A stretch of 64,000 bases of DNA from Kriegella sp963975415 (GCF_963975415.1 NZ_CAXBGN010000007.1:1-64000); one strand, 5' to 3'; counted from the first letter of the stretch, positions 51,219 through 60,053 are shown. Translations and numbers: made by a program. Notes: a model not told the origin generated them from the sequence alone.

Positions 51219-51959
51219 CTATTTGAGTTGTTCGCTGGTTTTTCCAAATCTTCTTTCTCTGTTCTGGTAATTTTTAATGGCCTCCACCAAATGATGCTCT
51301 TTAAAATCGGGCCAAAACACATCTGTAAAATATAATTCTGCATATGCTATCTGCCACAGTAAAAAATTACTGATCCGATGTTCGCCACTAGTGCGTATGA
51401 GCAAATCTACATCAGGCAAATCGTGCGTGTAAAGATGAGTATTAATAATGGTTTCATCAATATTTTCAGGAGAAATTATATTATTTTTAACTTTGATACT
51501 TATCTCCTTTATCGCGCTTTTCAGCTCCTCTCGTGCACCATAACTCAAAGCCAATGTCAAGGTCATTCCTGTATTTTTGCCAGTCTTCTCCATGACTTCC
51601 AGCAATTCTTTATGAGCTTTCTTGGGCAAGGATGCTATATCACCTATTGTATTGAGCCTTACGTTATTATCGTTAAAAGTAGAGAGCTCCTTTTTTAACG
51701 AGGAGACCAACAATTTCATTAAAGTGTCAACTTCAATTTTCGGGCGCTTCCAATTTTCCGTAGAAAATGTATAAAGCGTCAAATACTCCAGTCCTAATTT
51801 AACACAGTTCTCTACCGTGTTTCGCACGGTATGGACTCCATTTTCATGGCCAAAAACCCTAAGTTTCCCTCGTTGTTTGGCCCATCTTCCATTGCCATCC
51901 ATAATAATGGCAAGGTGTCGTGGTAAATTTTTATTCTTTATATCCTCTATCGTGTCCAT
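51219..51959 (-). CDS. uppS: undecaprenyl diphosphate synthase (isoprenyl transferase)
   Basis: UppS makes the C55 lipid carrier for peptidoglycan and surface polysaccharides. This 246-residue protein has the cis-prenyltransferase motifs HLAIIMDGNGRWAKQRGK (FPP-binding Asp), TLYTFSTENWKRP, and LLIRTSGEHRISNFLLWQIA. Length is normal. It sits between the DUF6089 gene (5-base gap) and bamA (4-base gap), a common arrangement in Flavobacteriia. Confidence 0.97.
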   Translation of the reverse strand: MDTIEDIKNKNLPRHLAIIMDGNGRWAKQRGKLRVFGHENGVHTVRNTVENCVKLGLEYLTLYTFSTENWKRPKIEVDTLMKLLVSSLKKELSTFNDNNVRLNTIGDIASLPKKAHKELLEVMEKTGKNTGMTLTLALSYGAREELKSAIKEISIKVKNNIISPENIDETIINTHLYTHDLPDVDLLIRTSGEHRISNFLLWQIAYAELYFTDVFWPDFKEHHLVEAIKNYQNRERRFGKTSEQLK

Positions 51960-51964
51960 GTGCT

Positions 51965-52660
51965 TTACTCAAAACAATCAGAGCAGGGTTTTCTGCCAAA
52001 TGTATAGGTCAACGTAACGCCTGAAAATACGTACCAATCGTCGCTAAAAATATTCCCAAAAGCCACACCTAATTGATCGTTAACATTAGACTTCTCAGGA
52101 TTGCTCGCATCTAAATTATCGGTAAATGTATACCTCGCCCCTATTTCGGCTCCCAATATCAAAAACTGATTCAACCTCATTTTGGCGCCCACCGTCATAG
52201 GAATAGCAAAAGAACCGGCCCTTTGATTGAGTTGTCGAAAGACACCTGCATCAAAATAGTTGTAATCGTATCTGAAATAGGTGACACCTGTATATAAATA
52301 AGGTGTAAACGCGGGGCCTAATTTATGTAAATTATATTCAACAAAATTAAATTCAATACCGGCCGACATTTCTAAAATAGAATTATCCATAACATACCCC
52401 CTTTGCCTTCTTGAGGAAATACTTGATTTCGAATCGTCAGCTTTGAATTTTCCGTAAATCATACTGGCGCGCCATGCATACCGTTGACTTTTATTCCATT
52501 TAAAAAGTCCGCCAAACGCCAGATCTGAAGGAAGAATAAAATTCGTTCTCCCAACATCACCAATATTATTGGCTCCTCCTGCAAACAATCCTATTTCATA
52601 TGTTTGTGCGCTCATGGTAAAGCAACTAAAAATAAGAATGGCGATGACACATCTTCCCAT
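51965..52660 (-). CDS. DUF6089 family outer-membrane beta-barrel protein
   Basis: This 231-residue protein has a signal peptide (MGRCVIAILIFSCFTMSAQ) and the DUF6089 start TYEIGLFAGGANNIGDVGRT. The rest is barrel-like (ILEMSAGIEFNFVEYNLHKL, TVGAKMRLNQFLILGAEIGA, GVTLTYTFGRKPCSDCFE at the end with a CxxC). In Flavobacteriia this family is typically encoded between nadK and uppS, as here. It has no assigned function. A Cys-Ser-Asp-Cys end motif is visible. Spacing to nadK upstream is 115 bases. Confidence 0.85.
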   Translation of the reverse strand: MGRCVIAILIFSCFTMSAQTYEIGLFAGGANNIGDVGRTNFILPSDLAFGGLFKWNKSQRYAWRASMIYGKFKADDSKSSISSRRQRGYVMDNSILEMSAGIEFNFVEYNLHKLGPAFTPYLYTGVTYFRYDYNYFDAGVFRQLNQRAGSFAIPMTVGAKMRLNQFLILGAEIGARYTFTDNLDASNPEKSNVNDQLGVAFGNIFSDDWYVFSGVTLTYTFGRKPCSDCFE

Positions 52661-52775
52661 AGATTCTAAAAGTTTGCAAATATAGCAATTTCAGCCATTT
52701 GGCCTATTTCATTGTTATATTCCTGTTCTCTTTTTGATAAACAGCTTTTAGCAAATTTTATTGTTTCGATACATT

Positions 52776-53657
52776 TCAATTACGTCTGTCTTGGCCCCAC
52801 AACAGTTTGTTTCGAAGTGTTTTCAAGAAGCTTTCAGAAGTATATTCAATCATTTTTACCGAAAAACCCGCTTTCTTCACAATTATCTCCCTCCCATTTT
52901 CCAGGGATGCAATCCTCGAATCCAATGACAATAGGTGGTTTTCCTCCCTTCCTGAAACTTTCAATCTTATAATGGTATCATCAGACACCACTAAGGGCCT
53001 TGCATTTAAATTATGTGGGGCTATCGGAGTCAACACCAATGATTTTGCAGTTGGCTCGATTACAGGGCCACCGCAACTCAGCGAATATCCTGTAGAACCT
53101 GTGGGGGTGGAAATTATGAGTCCGTCTGCCCAATAATTGGTCAAATACTCATCATTTAGATATGTTTCAACCGAAATCATCGAAGTAGTATCTTTTCTAC
53201 TTACCGTTATTTCATTCAAAGCAAAGTTCAACATACCGAATTCCGAAATCGGTTCAGGCGAAGCTACCTCGACCAAACTGCGCTCTACTATGTGATAGTC
53301 ACCCTTTATAAATTCTTCTACTACTCTTTTTACATCTTCCTTCTTAAAGGTAGACAAAAAACCCAATCTTCCCGTATTCACCCCGACCATAGGAATACCC
53401 AACTTACCAACGTAAGTCGCAGCCCTCAACATGGTACCATCACCACCAAAACTTACAAAAATATCAAAAGATGAATCGAGCCCTTCTTTATCGGTAAAGG
53501 TTCCGTAACCTTCAACTCCCTTTCGATCACGCAAAAGATCGCAGAAATCGCGCTCTATGAAAACAGTTGCCGCCACTTTTTGAAGTTCATCAAGTAGTTG
53601 CACCACATAATTGACCGAATTATCATAATACGTTTGACCGTAGACAGCAACCTTCAT
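52776..53657 (-). CDS. nadK: NAD kinase
   Basis: NadK phosphorylates NAD to NADP with ATP or polyphosphate. This 293-residue protein has the catalytic GGDG motif in FVSFGGDGTMLRAATYVGKL, the NTGRLGFLSTF block, NEITVSRKDTTSMI, and the C-terminal TPTGSTGYSLSCGGPVIEP. It starts 5 bases after the CBS gene stop and begins MKVAVYGQTYYDNSVNYVVQ. All family motifs are intact. Confidence 0.97.
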   Translation of the reverse strand: MKVAVYGQTYYDNSVNYVVQLLDELQKVAATVFIERDFCDLLRDRKGVEGYGTFTDKEGLDSSFDIFVSFGGDGTMLRAATYVGKLGIPMVGVNTGRLGFLSTFKKEDVKRVVEEFIKGDYHIVERSLVEVASPEPISEFGMLNFALNEITVSRKDTTSMISVETYLNDEYLTNYWADGLIISTPTGSTGYSLSCGGPVIEPTAKSLVLTPIAPHNLNARPLVVSDDTIIRLKVSGREENHLLSLDSRIASLENGREIIVKKAGFSVKMIEYTSESFLKTLRNKLLWGQDRRN

Positions 53658-53662
53658 GTATT

Positions 53663-54319
53663 CTAAACGTTAAGATATTTATCTAAATAGTCAGACCGTT
53701 GCTTTAAGTCTTCAAGAAATTGATCGTCTTTATTACCCATTAAAATATTGTAGTTATAACGTCTAAAAGTCTGAACAACATCATTGAGATTTGAAGATCC
53801 TATTTTAAGCGTTATCTGTACCACATCATTTCTAACATCGGTAATAAAGGCTCCGATAATCTTGGTATTATTGCTTTCAACGATTTGAGCGACTTCACTG
53901 AACGAATAATCATTAGCGCCTTTCGCCACAACTAAAATTGCGCCGGTTTCGGTAAAAAACGGTGTATCTATAAAGGCTCCTACGATATCTGAAAGTTCAT
54001 AATGGCCGACAATTTCATTCTGACCATCCAAAACAGCCAAAAGATTCGCCTCATTTCTGGCAAAAGTTTCAACAACATCTAACCAATTACTATCGTTACG
54101 AACAAAAAAGGTTTCTAGGTTATACCTATAATCCTCTATTTTCTTATCCTTTTCAAAAGAATCCAGATCATTCTCGCTCAATACTCCCACATATTCACCT
54201 TTTTGAGTAATAGAGGCATGTGATAAGGTATTCTCCTTAAAAAAGCGAATAACCTTTTTAACGGATTCATTAATATCAAAAACCGGAAGATCTGTAATTA
54301 TGTGGGTTTGGATGTGCAT
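53663..54319 (-). CDS. CBS-domain protein
   Basis: This 218-residue protein has two CBS domains (about 1-60 with LSHASITQKGEYVGVLSEND, and about 70-130 with LLAVLDGQNEIVGHYELSDI) and a C-terminal ACT-like region (about 140-215, AQIVESNNTKIIGAFITDV). CBS pairs bind adenylyl ligands such as AMP, ATP or NAD-derived nucleotides. It is the first gene of an operon with nadK 5 bases downstream, so it may sense nucleotide status. No catalytic domain is present. It is divergent from pdxJ. Confidence 0.85.
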   Translation of the reverse strand: MHIQTHIITDLPVFDINESVKKVIRFFKENTLSHASITQKGEYVGVLSENDLDSFEKDKKIEDYRYNLETFFVRNDSNWLDVVETFARNEANLLAVLDGQNEIVGHYELSDIVGAFIDTPFFTETGAILVVAKGANDYSFSEVAQIVESNNTKIIGAFITDVRNDVVQITLKIGSSNLNDVVQTFRRYNYNILMGNKDDQFLEDLKQRSDYLDKYLNV

Positions 54320-54376
54320 AACTTTAAATATAACGCAAAATACTAATTTAATATATCAAAAGGCATGCCTAATTTG

Positions 54377-54384
54377 TATTTTTG
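54377..54384 (+). promoter_or_regulatory. -7 box of pdxJ
   Basis: TATTTTTG matches TAnnTTTG and lies 25 bases before the pdxJ ATG at 54410. No clear TTG lies at the expected -33 position. Confidence 0.4.
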
Positions 54385-54409
54385 TCATTGTTAAAAAGCA
54401 ATTTATAAC

Positions 54410-55126
54410 ATGACAAAGCTAAGCGTAAACATAAATAAAATCGCCACCCTTAGAAATTCTCGAGGAGGTCAAGTGCCCAATGTTCTGAAGGTAGCCTCCG
54501 ATATTGAAGCCTTTGGAGCACAAGGAATAACTATCCACCCGCGGCCCGACGAACGACATATTCGATATCAAGATGCACGCGATTTAAAGAACATTGTAAC
54601 TACCGAGTTCAATATAGAAGGCAACCCCATACCGAAATTCATCGACTTAGTGCTAGAAACCAGGCCTACACAAGTTACCTTAGTACCTGATGCTATTGAT
54701 GCGGTAACCTCAAATTCAGGATGGGACACAGTTTCAAATATGGACTTTCTCAAAGATGTTATTGCCACTTTTAAGGAAAATAGCATTAGGACTTCGATTT
54801 TTGTTGACCCTGACCTAAAAATGATCGAAGGAGCAGCCCTAACCGGTGCAGACCGCATCGAACTCTACACCGAGAGTTATGCCGATGCGTACACCGCAGG
54901 CAACCTAGAAGAAGGCGTCAAACCATTTACAGAAGCTGCCGAATTGGCCCACAATCTAAAACTGGGCATCAATGCCGGTCACGACCTAAGCCTAGACAAC
55001 ATACAATATTTCAAGAGCAAGGTACCCTATCTTGAGGAAGTCTCCATAGGTCACGCACTTATCTGTGAGTCTCTATACCTAGGTCTTGAAAATGTCGTAA
55101 ACATGTACTTAAACAAACTGAAATAA
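54410..55126 (+). CDS. pdxJ: pyridoxine 5'-phosphate synthase
   Basis: PdxJ closes the ring of pyridoxine 5'-phosphate from 1-deoxyxylulose 5-phosphate and 3-amino-2-oxopropyl phosphate. This 238-residue TIM-barrel starts MTKLSVNINKIATLRNSRGG and contains ITIHPRPDERHIRYQDARDL (active-site His and Arg), ETRPTQVTLVPDAIDAVTS, GADRIELYTESYADAY and LGINAGHDLSLDNIQYF (phosphate binding). The stop overlaps the ATG of the hydrolase gene (TAATG), so translation is coupled. Confidence 0.97.
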   Translation: MTKLSVNINKIATLRNSRGGQVPNVLKVASDIEAFGAQGITIHPRPDERHIRYQDARDLKNIVTTEFNIEGNPIPKFIDLVLETRPTQVTLVPDAIDAVTSNSGWDTVSNMDFLKDVIATFKENSIRTSIFVDPDLKMIEGAALTGADRIELYTESYADAYTAGNLEEGVKPFTEAAELAHNLKLGINAGHDLSLDNIQYFKSKVPYLEEVSIGHALICESLYLGLENVVNMYLNKLK

Positions 55127-55896
55127 TGGCGCAGTTACACTCAAAAATCATTGGTCAAGGAACTCCACTTTTGATTCTACATGGTTTTCTTGGCATGGGA
55201 GACAACTGGAAAACCCTTGGTGCACAATATGCCGAAAACGAATTTCAGGTACATCTGATAGACCAGCGAAACCATGGAAAAAGTTTTCATTCGGATGTTT
55301 TTGATTACGATATTCTCGCCGAAGACATCAAGACCTATATCAAGGAGAAAGAACTTCAAAGCGCAATGATTTTAGGGCATTCCATGGGAGGAAAAACTGC
55401 GATGCAATTTGCCTGTTCCCATCCAAATTTGACACAGAAACTGATTGTGGCCGATATTGCGCCCAAATATTATCCACCACACCACCAAGACATCATCAAC
55501 GGCCTTCAACAGCTGAATTTCGACCAAATAGCATCAAGAACCGAGGCAGATAAAATCTTAGGAGGATATATTTCAGATTTTGGGACCCGGCAATTTCTTT
55601 TAAAAAACTTGCATTGGGTCTCTAAAGATAAGTTGGGGTTTCGCTTTAATTTGGAAGTGCTCGCTGACAAAATGGAAGAAATCGGAGAAAACATTGAAGC
55701 AGTCGATATCTATAACGGTCCCACACTTTTTCTTAGAGGTTCGAAATCGGAATACGTCATGGAAAACGACCTTCCAGAAATAAAGAGACATTTTCCTCAA
55801 GCCCGATTAGAGACTATTCAAAATGCTGGTCATTGGCTGCATGCCGAAAATCCGAAACAATTTTTCGAAAAGTCCGTACAATTTCTTAAAAGTTAG
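55126..55896 (+). CDS. alpha/beta hydrolase (YbfF-like esterase)
   Basis: This 256-residue alpha/beta hydrolase has the oxyanion HG motif LLILHGFLGMGDNWKTLG, the nucleophile elbow LGHSMGGKTAMQF, an acid in FLRGSKSEYV-region strand and the catalytic His in NAGHWLHAENP. The family includes YbfF-like esterases. Substrate is unknown. It is translationally coupled to pdxJ by a one-base overlap. Confidence 0.88.
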   Translation: MAQLHSKIIGQGTPLLILHGFLGMGDNWKTLGAQYAENEFQVHLIDQRNHGKSFHSDVFDYDILAEDIKTYIKEKELQSAMILGHSMGGKTAMQFACSHPNLTQKLIVADIAPKYYPPHHQDIINGLQQLNFDQIASRTEADKILGGYISDFGTRQFLLKNLHWVSKDKLGFRFNLEVLADKMEEIGENIEAVDIYNGPTLFLRGSKSEYVMENDLPEIKRHFPQARLETIQNAGHWLHAENPKQFFEKSVQFLKS

Positions 55897-55966
55897 ACCG
55901 AAACTTTTAAAACTAAAAAGAGGGATTGAACATTTATAATTATATTTAAAACCTAAACCACGCCCT

Positions 55967-56311
55967 ATGAAACTCATTTTAAGAATACTTTTAAGCGCTT
56001 TGGCAGTTGTCGTTTTGTCTAAGATTTTACCCGGGGTGGGCGTTGATTCTTACGCCACTGCCATCATTGTAGCTATTGTACTGAGTCTTTTAAATTTTAT
56101 AGTGAAACCCATTTTGATCATTTTCACCCTTCCTGTCACGATTATCACTTTTGGCCTTTTTTTACTGATAATCAATGCAATTATCATCTTATTGGCCGAT
56201 TCGCTAGTCGATGGTTTTCAAGTATCTTCTATCTGGTGGGCCCTTTTGTTCAGCCTACTCTTATCATTCCTTCAATCCATTCTTTTTTCGCTGTTAAAGG
56301 AGGATAAGTAA
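55967..56311 (+). CDS. phage-holin-family-like (PF04020) membrane protein
   Basis: This 114-residue protein has four membrane helices (MKLILRILLSALAVVVLSKI; TAIIVAIVLSLLNFIVKPIL; ITFGLFLLIINAIIILLA; SSIWWALLFSLLLSFLQSIL) and the conserved LNFIVKPILIIFTLPVTI loop of the PF04020 family. Despite its name the family is a common bacterial housekeeping membrane protein with no proven function, and no prophage genes are near. It follows the hydrolase by 70 bases. Confidence 0.85.
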   Translation: MKLILRILLSALAVVVLSKILPGVGVDSYATAIIVAIVLSLLNFIVKPILIIFTLPVTIITFGLFLLIINAIIILLADSLVDGFQVSSIWWALLFSLLLSFLQSILFSLLKEDK

Positions 56312-56348
56312 AGTACCGACACACTTCTGAAATACAACAATTTAAAAC

Positions 56349-56379
56349 TTGTCGGGCTTCATAAAATGTGGTATTTTTG
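56349..56379 (+). promoter_or_regulatory. Bacteroidota-type promoter of tig
   Basis: TTG (56349-56351) is followed after 20 bases by TATTTTTG (56372-56379), an excellent match to the consensus. The transcript would start about 56385, leaving a leader of about 135 bases before the tig ATG at 56521. Confidence 0.75.
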
Positions 56380-56500
56380 CATCCCGTAATTTGTTAGCGG
56401 AAAAATTAAGAACACAATTTCCGTAGAGTTACACCGAAAATTGTTCAAGTATATTGGTTCACAGAATCCCTTTTTGCTTTGAAATAGGCAAAGAAAAGAT

Positions 56501-56524
56501 ATGAGTAAAAAGAAAACAGCATGA
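56501..56524 (+). CDS. seven-codon leader ORF overlapping the tig start
   Basis: ATG at 56501 opens MSKKKTA and ends with TGA at 56522-56524, so that the stop overlaps the tig ATG in the form ATGA. A purine-rich AAAGAAAAGA lies just before it. It is too short for any homology-based proof; the overlap with a gene start and the Lys-rich coding content suggest translational coupling or a leader peptide. Chance occurrence is possible. Confidence 0.35.
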   Translation: MSKKKTA

Positions 56525-57843
56525 ATATTACGAAAGAGCAGATTGATGAATTGAATGCCGTTGTCAAAGTCGCCATAACAAAAGACGACTATCAAGACAA
56601 GGTTGAAAAAATACTAAAAGATTACAAAAAGCAGGCCAATATCCCAGGTTTTAGAAAGGGTCAAGTTCCTATGGGGCTTATTAAAAAACAATATGGAAAG
56701 GCAGTTCTTGTAGATGAGGTAAACAAACTCATACAAGACAACCTTAACAAATACCTTACTGAAGAGAAATTAGATGTTCTCGGCAATCCTTTACCAAAAC
56801 AACAAGACAATTTTGATTGGGACGGAGATGATTTTGCATTTGAGTTCGAATTAGGGTTAGCACCTGATTTTGCAGTGCCCCTAGAAACAAAAAAGCCCTT
56901 GACCCGTTATAAAATCGTTGCTGACGAGAAAATGGTCAATGAGCAAATCGAACGAATTCAGAAACAATACGGCAAGCTGGTTTCCAAATCTGAAGTAGGA
57001 AAAACAGATGAGGTCAATGGCACCTTTAAAAATGAAGAAGAAGAGATCGACAACAAAACCACGGTAGAGCTAGACAAGATCGACTCTAAAAAAGTGGCGG
57101 AAAGCCTTATTGGGAAAAAGGTCGGTGACACCCTCACCCTAAAGACAAAAGGACTTTTCAAAGAAGACTACCTTCTTTCAAGTGCCCTAGGAATACCTGG
57201 AGACAAAGCCAAAACCCTTGATATTGAAACAACGTTCACTATCGAAGAAATAAACGAGCGGCAGCCTGCCGAACTTAATCAAGAGCTATTCGATAAATTA
57301 TTTGGTGAAGGCACGGTAAGTTCAGAGGCAGAGCTTAAGAACAAGATCAAAGAAGACTCCGAAAATCAATTCGAACAACAATCGGACCAGAAGCTTCTAA
57401 ACGACGTGACGGAGTATTTTATCGAAAACACTAAATTCGACCTGCCAACCGAATTTTTGACGAAATGGATACAAATGACGGGAGAAGAACCGCTTAGTCA
57501 AGAACAGGCCGATGCAGAATACGAAAAGTCGGAAAAAGGACTCCGCTATCAGCTTATCGAGGGTAAAATAATAAAAGACAACGACATTCAAATTCAATTT
57601 GACGAACTTAAAGAATTCGCCAAAGGATTTATTAAATCTCAAATGGCCCAATATGGTCAATTGAACCCTCAAGAAGAAGAATTAGATAATATTGCCGCCC
57701 GTGTTCTTGGCAACCAAGATGAGGTAAAGCGCCTTTCCGAACAATTGATGAGTCAAAAGCTACTCAACCTTTATAAGGAAAAGGTAAATTTAAAGACAAA
57801 AGAAGTCACTTACGACAATTTTATCAAAGAGGTCTACGGATAA
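56521..57843 (+). CDS. tig: trigger factor
   Basis: Trigger factor is the ribosome-bound chaperone and prolyl isomerase that meets nascent chains at L23. This 440-residue protein has the N-terminal ribosome-binding domain with the signature YKKQANIPGFRKGQVPMGLI (GFRKGxxP loop, about residues 39-50), a middle domain with SLIGKKVGDTLTLKTKG and a long helical C-terminal domain. The central PPIase domain is short and divergent, as in Bacteroidota. It is first in a proteostasis cluster with clpP and clpX on the same strand. Confidence 0.95.
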   Translation: MNITKEQIDELNAVVKVAITKDDYQDKVEKILKDYKKQANIPGFRKGQVPMGLIKKQYGKAVLVDEVNKLIQDNLNKYLTEEKLDVLGNPLPKQQDNFDWDGDDFAFEFELGLAPDFAVPLETKKPLTRYKIVADEKMVNEQIERIQKQYGKLVSKSEVGKTDEVNGTFKNEEEEIDNKTTVELDKIDSKKVAESLIGKKVGDTLTLKTKGLFKEDYLLSSALGIPGDKAKTLDIETTFTIEEINERQPAELNQELFDKLFGEGTVSSEAELKNKIKEDSENQFEQQSDQKLLNDVTEYFIENTKFDLPTEFLTKWIQMTGEEPLSQEQADAEYEKSEKGLRYQLIEGKIIKDNDIQIQFDELKEFAKGFIKSQMAQYGQLNPQEEELDNIAARVLGNQDEVKRLSEQLMSQKLLNLYKEKVNLKTKEVTYDNFIKEVYG

Positions 57844-57898
57844 ATATTTCGTCTTCAATAAATTGCCCACTAACTTGTGCGGATATTTCTGAAAGAGC

Positions 57899-57934
57899 TA
57901 ATTTCAAAAGGCCAAATTTGGCCTTTTGAAATTA
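57899..57934. repeat. 36-base perfect palindrome between tig and clpP
   Basis: The two halves 57899-57916 and 57917-57934 are exact reverse complements with no spacer (centre AAATTT). As RNA it forms a 16-bp stem with a 4-base loop. It is 56 bases after the tig stop and 84 bases before the clpP start. It could be a tig terminator without a long T-tract, or a two-fold-symmetric protein-binding site upstream of clpP. Confidence 0.8.
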
Positions 57935-57965
57935 AATTCTCATTAAGAATACCTATCTTTACGAA

Positions 57966-57993
57966 GCCGAGAATATAGTTTTCGGCCTTTTTT
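57966..57993 (+). terminator. terminator-like hairpin just upstream of clpP
   Basis: GCCGAGAA (57966-57973) pairs with TTTTCGGC (57979-57986), including one G-U pair, around a 5-base loop, followed by CTTTTTT. A near-consensus -7 box TATCTTTA (57954-57961) lies immediately before it. The element ends 24 bases before the clpP ATG, so it may be the real tig terminator, or lie in the clpP leader. Confidence 0.5.
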
Positions 57994-58017
57994 ATCTAAA
58001 AATGTGAACTACAAGTA

Positions 58018-58698
58018 ATGGATTACGGAAAAGAATTCAAAAATTACGCAATAAAAGATCAAGGAATCAGCAGTACATACTATGACGAAATAGTCTCTAG
58101 TATTTACCCTGTAAACCTTACTCCCAATATTATTGAGGAGCGGCAAATGAATGCAGTAGCCATGGATGTTTTTTCCAGGCTAATGATGGATCGTATTATA
58201 TTTTTGGGCACGGGCATCAATGACCAAGTCGCGAATATTGTACAGGCGCAACTTCTGTTTTTAGAAAGTACAGATGCCTCCAAAGACATTCAAATTTACA
58301 TTAATTCACCTGGTGGAAGTGTATATGCAGGTTTAGGCATTTATGACACCATGCAGTTTATCAAACCAGATGTAGCTACTATCTGCACGGGTATGGCGGC
58401 CTCAATGGGAGCCGTATTACTATGCGCCGGGGCTGAAGGCAAAAGAAGTGGTCTCACACATTCACGTGTTATGATCCACCAACCAATGGGAGGTGCACAA
58501 GGTCAAGCCAGTGATATTGAGATTACGGCCCGTGAAATTTTAAAACTAAAGCAAGAGCTTTACGAAATCATCGCACGTCATTCAGGTCAAAGCATAGAGC
58601 AGGTCAACGAAGATAGCGATAGGGATTTCTGGATGAAGGCCGACAAAGCCAAAGAATATGGTATGATCGATGAGATTTTGGTAAGGGATAAAGATTAA
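58018..58698 (+). CDS. clpP: ATP-dependent Clp protease proteolytic subunit
   Basis: ClpP is the barrel-shaped serine protease that degrades unfolded or tagged proteins fed by ClpX. This 226-residue protein has Ser129 in GMAASMGAVLLCAGAEGKR, His154 in MIHQPMGGAQGQ and the acid in the downstream helix region. N-terminal residues 1-30 are probably a processed propeptide. clpX follows on the same strand 101 bases downstream; ClpX recognises it through the IGF-type loops. Confidence 0.97.
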   Translation: MDYGKEFKNYAIKDQGISSTYYDEIVSSIYPVNLTPNIIEERQMNAVAMDVFSRLMMDRIIFLGTGINDQVANIVQAQLLFLESTDASKDIQIYINSPGGSVYAGLGIYDTMQFIKPDVATICTGMAASMGAVLLCAGAEGKRSGLTHSRVMIHQPMGGAQGQASDIEITAREILKLKQELYEIIARHSGQSIEQVNEDSDRDFWMKADKAKEYGMIDEILVRDKD

Positions 58699-58799
58699 TC
58701 TCGACCAATTCTTCAATTACCTTTATTTATCATTATCCAGAATAGACCAAAAAAGAAAATACTGCGTTAGATTAGCAGTGTTCAAAGACAATAATTGTT

Positions 58800-60035
58800 A
58801 TGGCAAAGGAAAATTTGGAATGCTCTTTCTGTGGAAGAAAAAAACCGGAGACCAATCTATTGATTGCCGGTCTAGATGCACATATTTGTGATCGCTGTAT
58901 TGAGCAAGCCCATGGTATTGTAGCAGAAGAATCTCGACAAACCAAGACTAACGACCTTTCATCAGAGCTAGTTCTAAGAAAACCCCTAGAAATAAAAGAA
59001 TTTTTAGACACCTATGTAATTGGCCAAGAACGCACTAAAAAAGTAATGGCGGTAGCGGTTTACAATCACTATAAAAGACTGCTTCAACCTAGTTCTAAAG
59101 AAGATGATATCGAAATTCAAAAGAGCAATATCGTAATGGTAGGGCAAACGGGTACAGGTAAGACCTTAATTGCCAAAACCGTTGCAAAAATGTTGAATGT
59201 TCCACTTGCCATTGTAGACGCTACAGTACTTACCGAAGCAGGTTATGTTGGCGAAGATGTGGAAAGTATTCTGACCCGACTTCTTCAGGCAGCAGATTAC
59301 AATCTAGAAAAAACAGAACGTGGCATTGTATTCATTGACGAAATTGACAAGATTGCCCGCAAAAGCGACAATCCTTCAATTACAAGGGACGTCTCGGGCG
59401 AGGGGGTACAACAGGGCTTGCTTAAATTACTTGAGGGCACAGTGGTAAATGTTCCTCCAAAAGGAGGTAGAAAACACCCAGACCAGAAATTCATTGAGGT
59501 AAACACCGAGAATATTTTATTTATAGCTGGTGGCGCTTTTGATGGCATAGAACGTGCGATTACCAAAAGACTGAATATGCAAGCCGTAGGCTACAGTGCA
59601 TCTAAAGCAGATGAAAACCTGGATCAAGACAACATTTTACAATATATCATACCCAAGGATTTAAAAGATTTCGGACTCATTCCTGAAATCATAGGACGGC
59701 TCCCCGTGCTTACATATATGAATCCTCTTGACCAAAAAACACTTCGGGCCATACTTACGGAACCAAAAAATGCTATTATCAAGCAATATAAAAAACTGTT
59801 TGCGATGGATGGTATTTCATTCAAAATCACAGACCAGGCATTAGACTATATTGTTGAAAAAGCTATTGAATACAAACTGGGTGCTCGAGGCCTGCGTTCT
59901 TTATGTGAGGCCATATTCACAGACGCCATGTTCGACATGCCTAGTTCTGGGGAAACTGAATTTAAAGTTACGAAGCCGTATGCTGAGAATAAAATTTCTC
60001 ATGATACAATAAAGAAACTTAAGGCGGTTTCTTAA
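58800..60035 (+). CDS. clpX: ATP-dependent protease ATP-binding subunit ClpX
   Basis: ClpX is the AAA+ unfoldase of the ClpXP protease. This 411-residue protein has the N-terminal zinc-binding domain with Cys8, Cys11, Cys30 and Cys33 (LECSFCGRKKP and HICDRC), Walker A GQTGTGKT (115-122), Walker B IVFIDEIDKI, and the C-terminal sensor 2 GARGLRSLCEAIF. It lies on the same strand 101 bases after clpP and is followed by a strong terminator. The zinc domain is the substrate- and adaptor-binding part. Confidence 0.97.
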   Translation: MAKENLECSFCGRKKPETNLLIAGLDAHICDRCIEQAHGIVAEESRQTKTNDLSSELVLRKPLEIKEFLDTYVIGQERTKKVMAVAVYNHYKRLLQPSSKEDDIEIQKSNIVMVGQTGTGKTLIAKTVAKMLNVPLAIVDATVLTEAGYVGEDVESILTRLLQAADYNLEKTERGIVFIDEIDKIARKSDNPSITRDVSGEGVQQGLLKLLEGTVVNVPPKGGRKHPDQKFIEVNTENILFIAGGAFDGIERAITKRLNMQAVGYSASKADENLDQDNILQYIIPKDLKDFGLIPEIIGRLPVLTYMNPLDQKTLRAILTEPKNAIIKQYKKLFAMDGISFKITDQALDYIVEKAIEYKLGARGLRSLCEAIFTDAMFDMPSSGETEFKVTKPYAENKISHDTIKKLKAVS

Positions 60036-60053
60036 TTCCAACTACTATTAAAT

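Noticed and set aside
51215..51343. N-terminal extension of bamA by 43 residues into uppS
   Set aside because: It overlaps the end of uppS, has no signal peptide at its start, and the ATG at 51214 gives one directly.
55967..56311. Holin-like protein as part of a prophage
   Set aside because: There are no phage structural, lysis or integrase genes nearby; PF04020 proteins are common in ordinary bacterial chromosomes.
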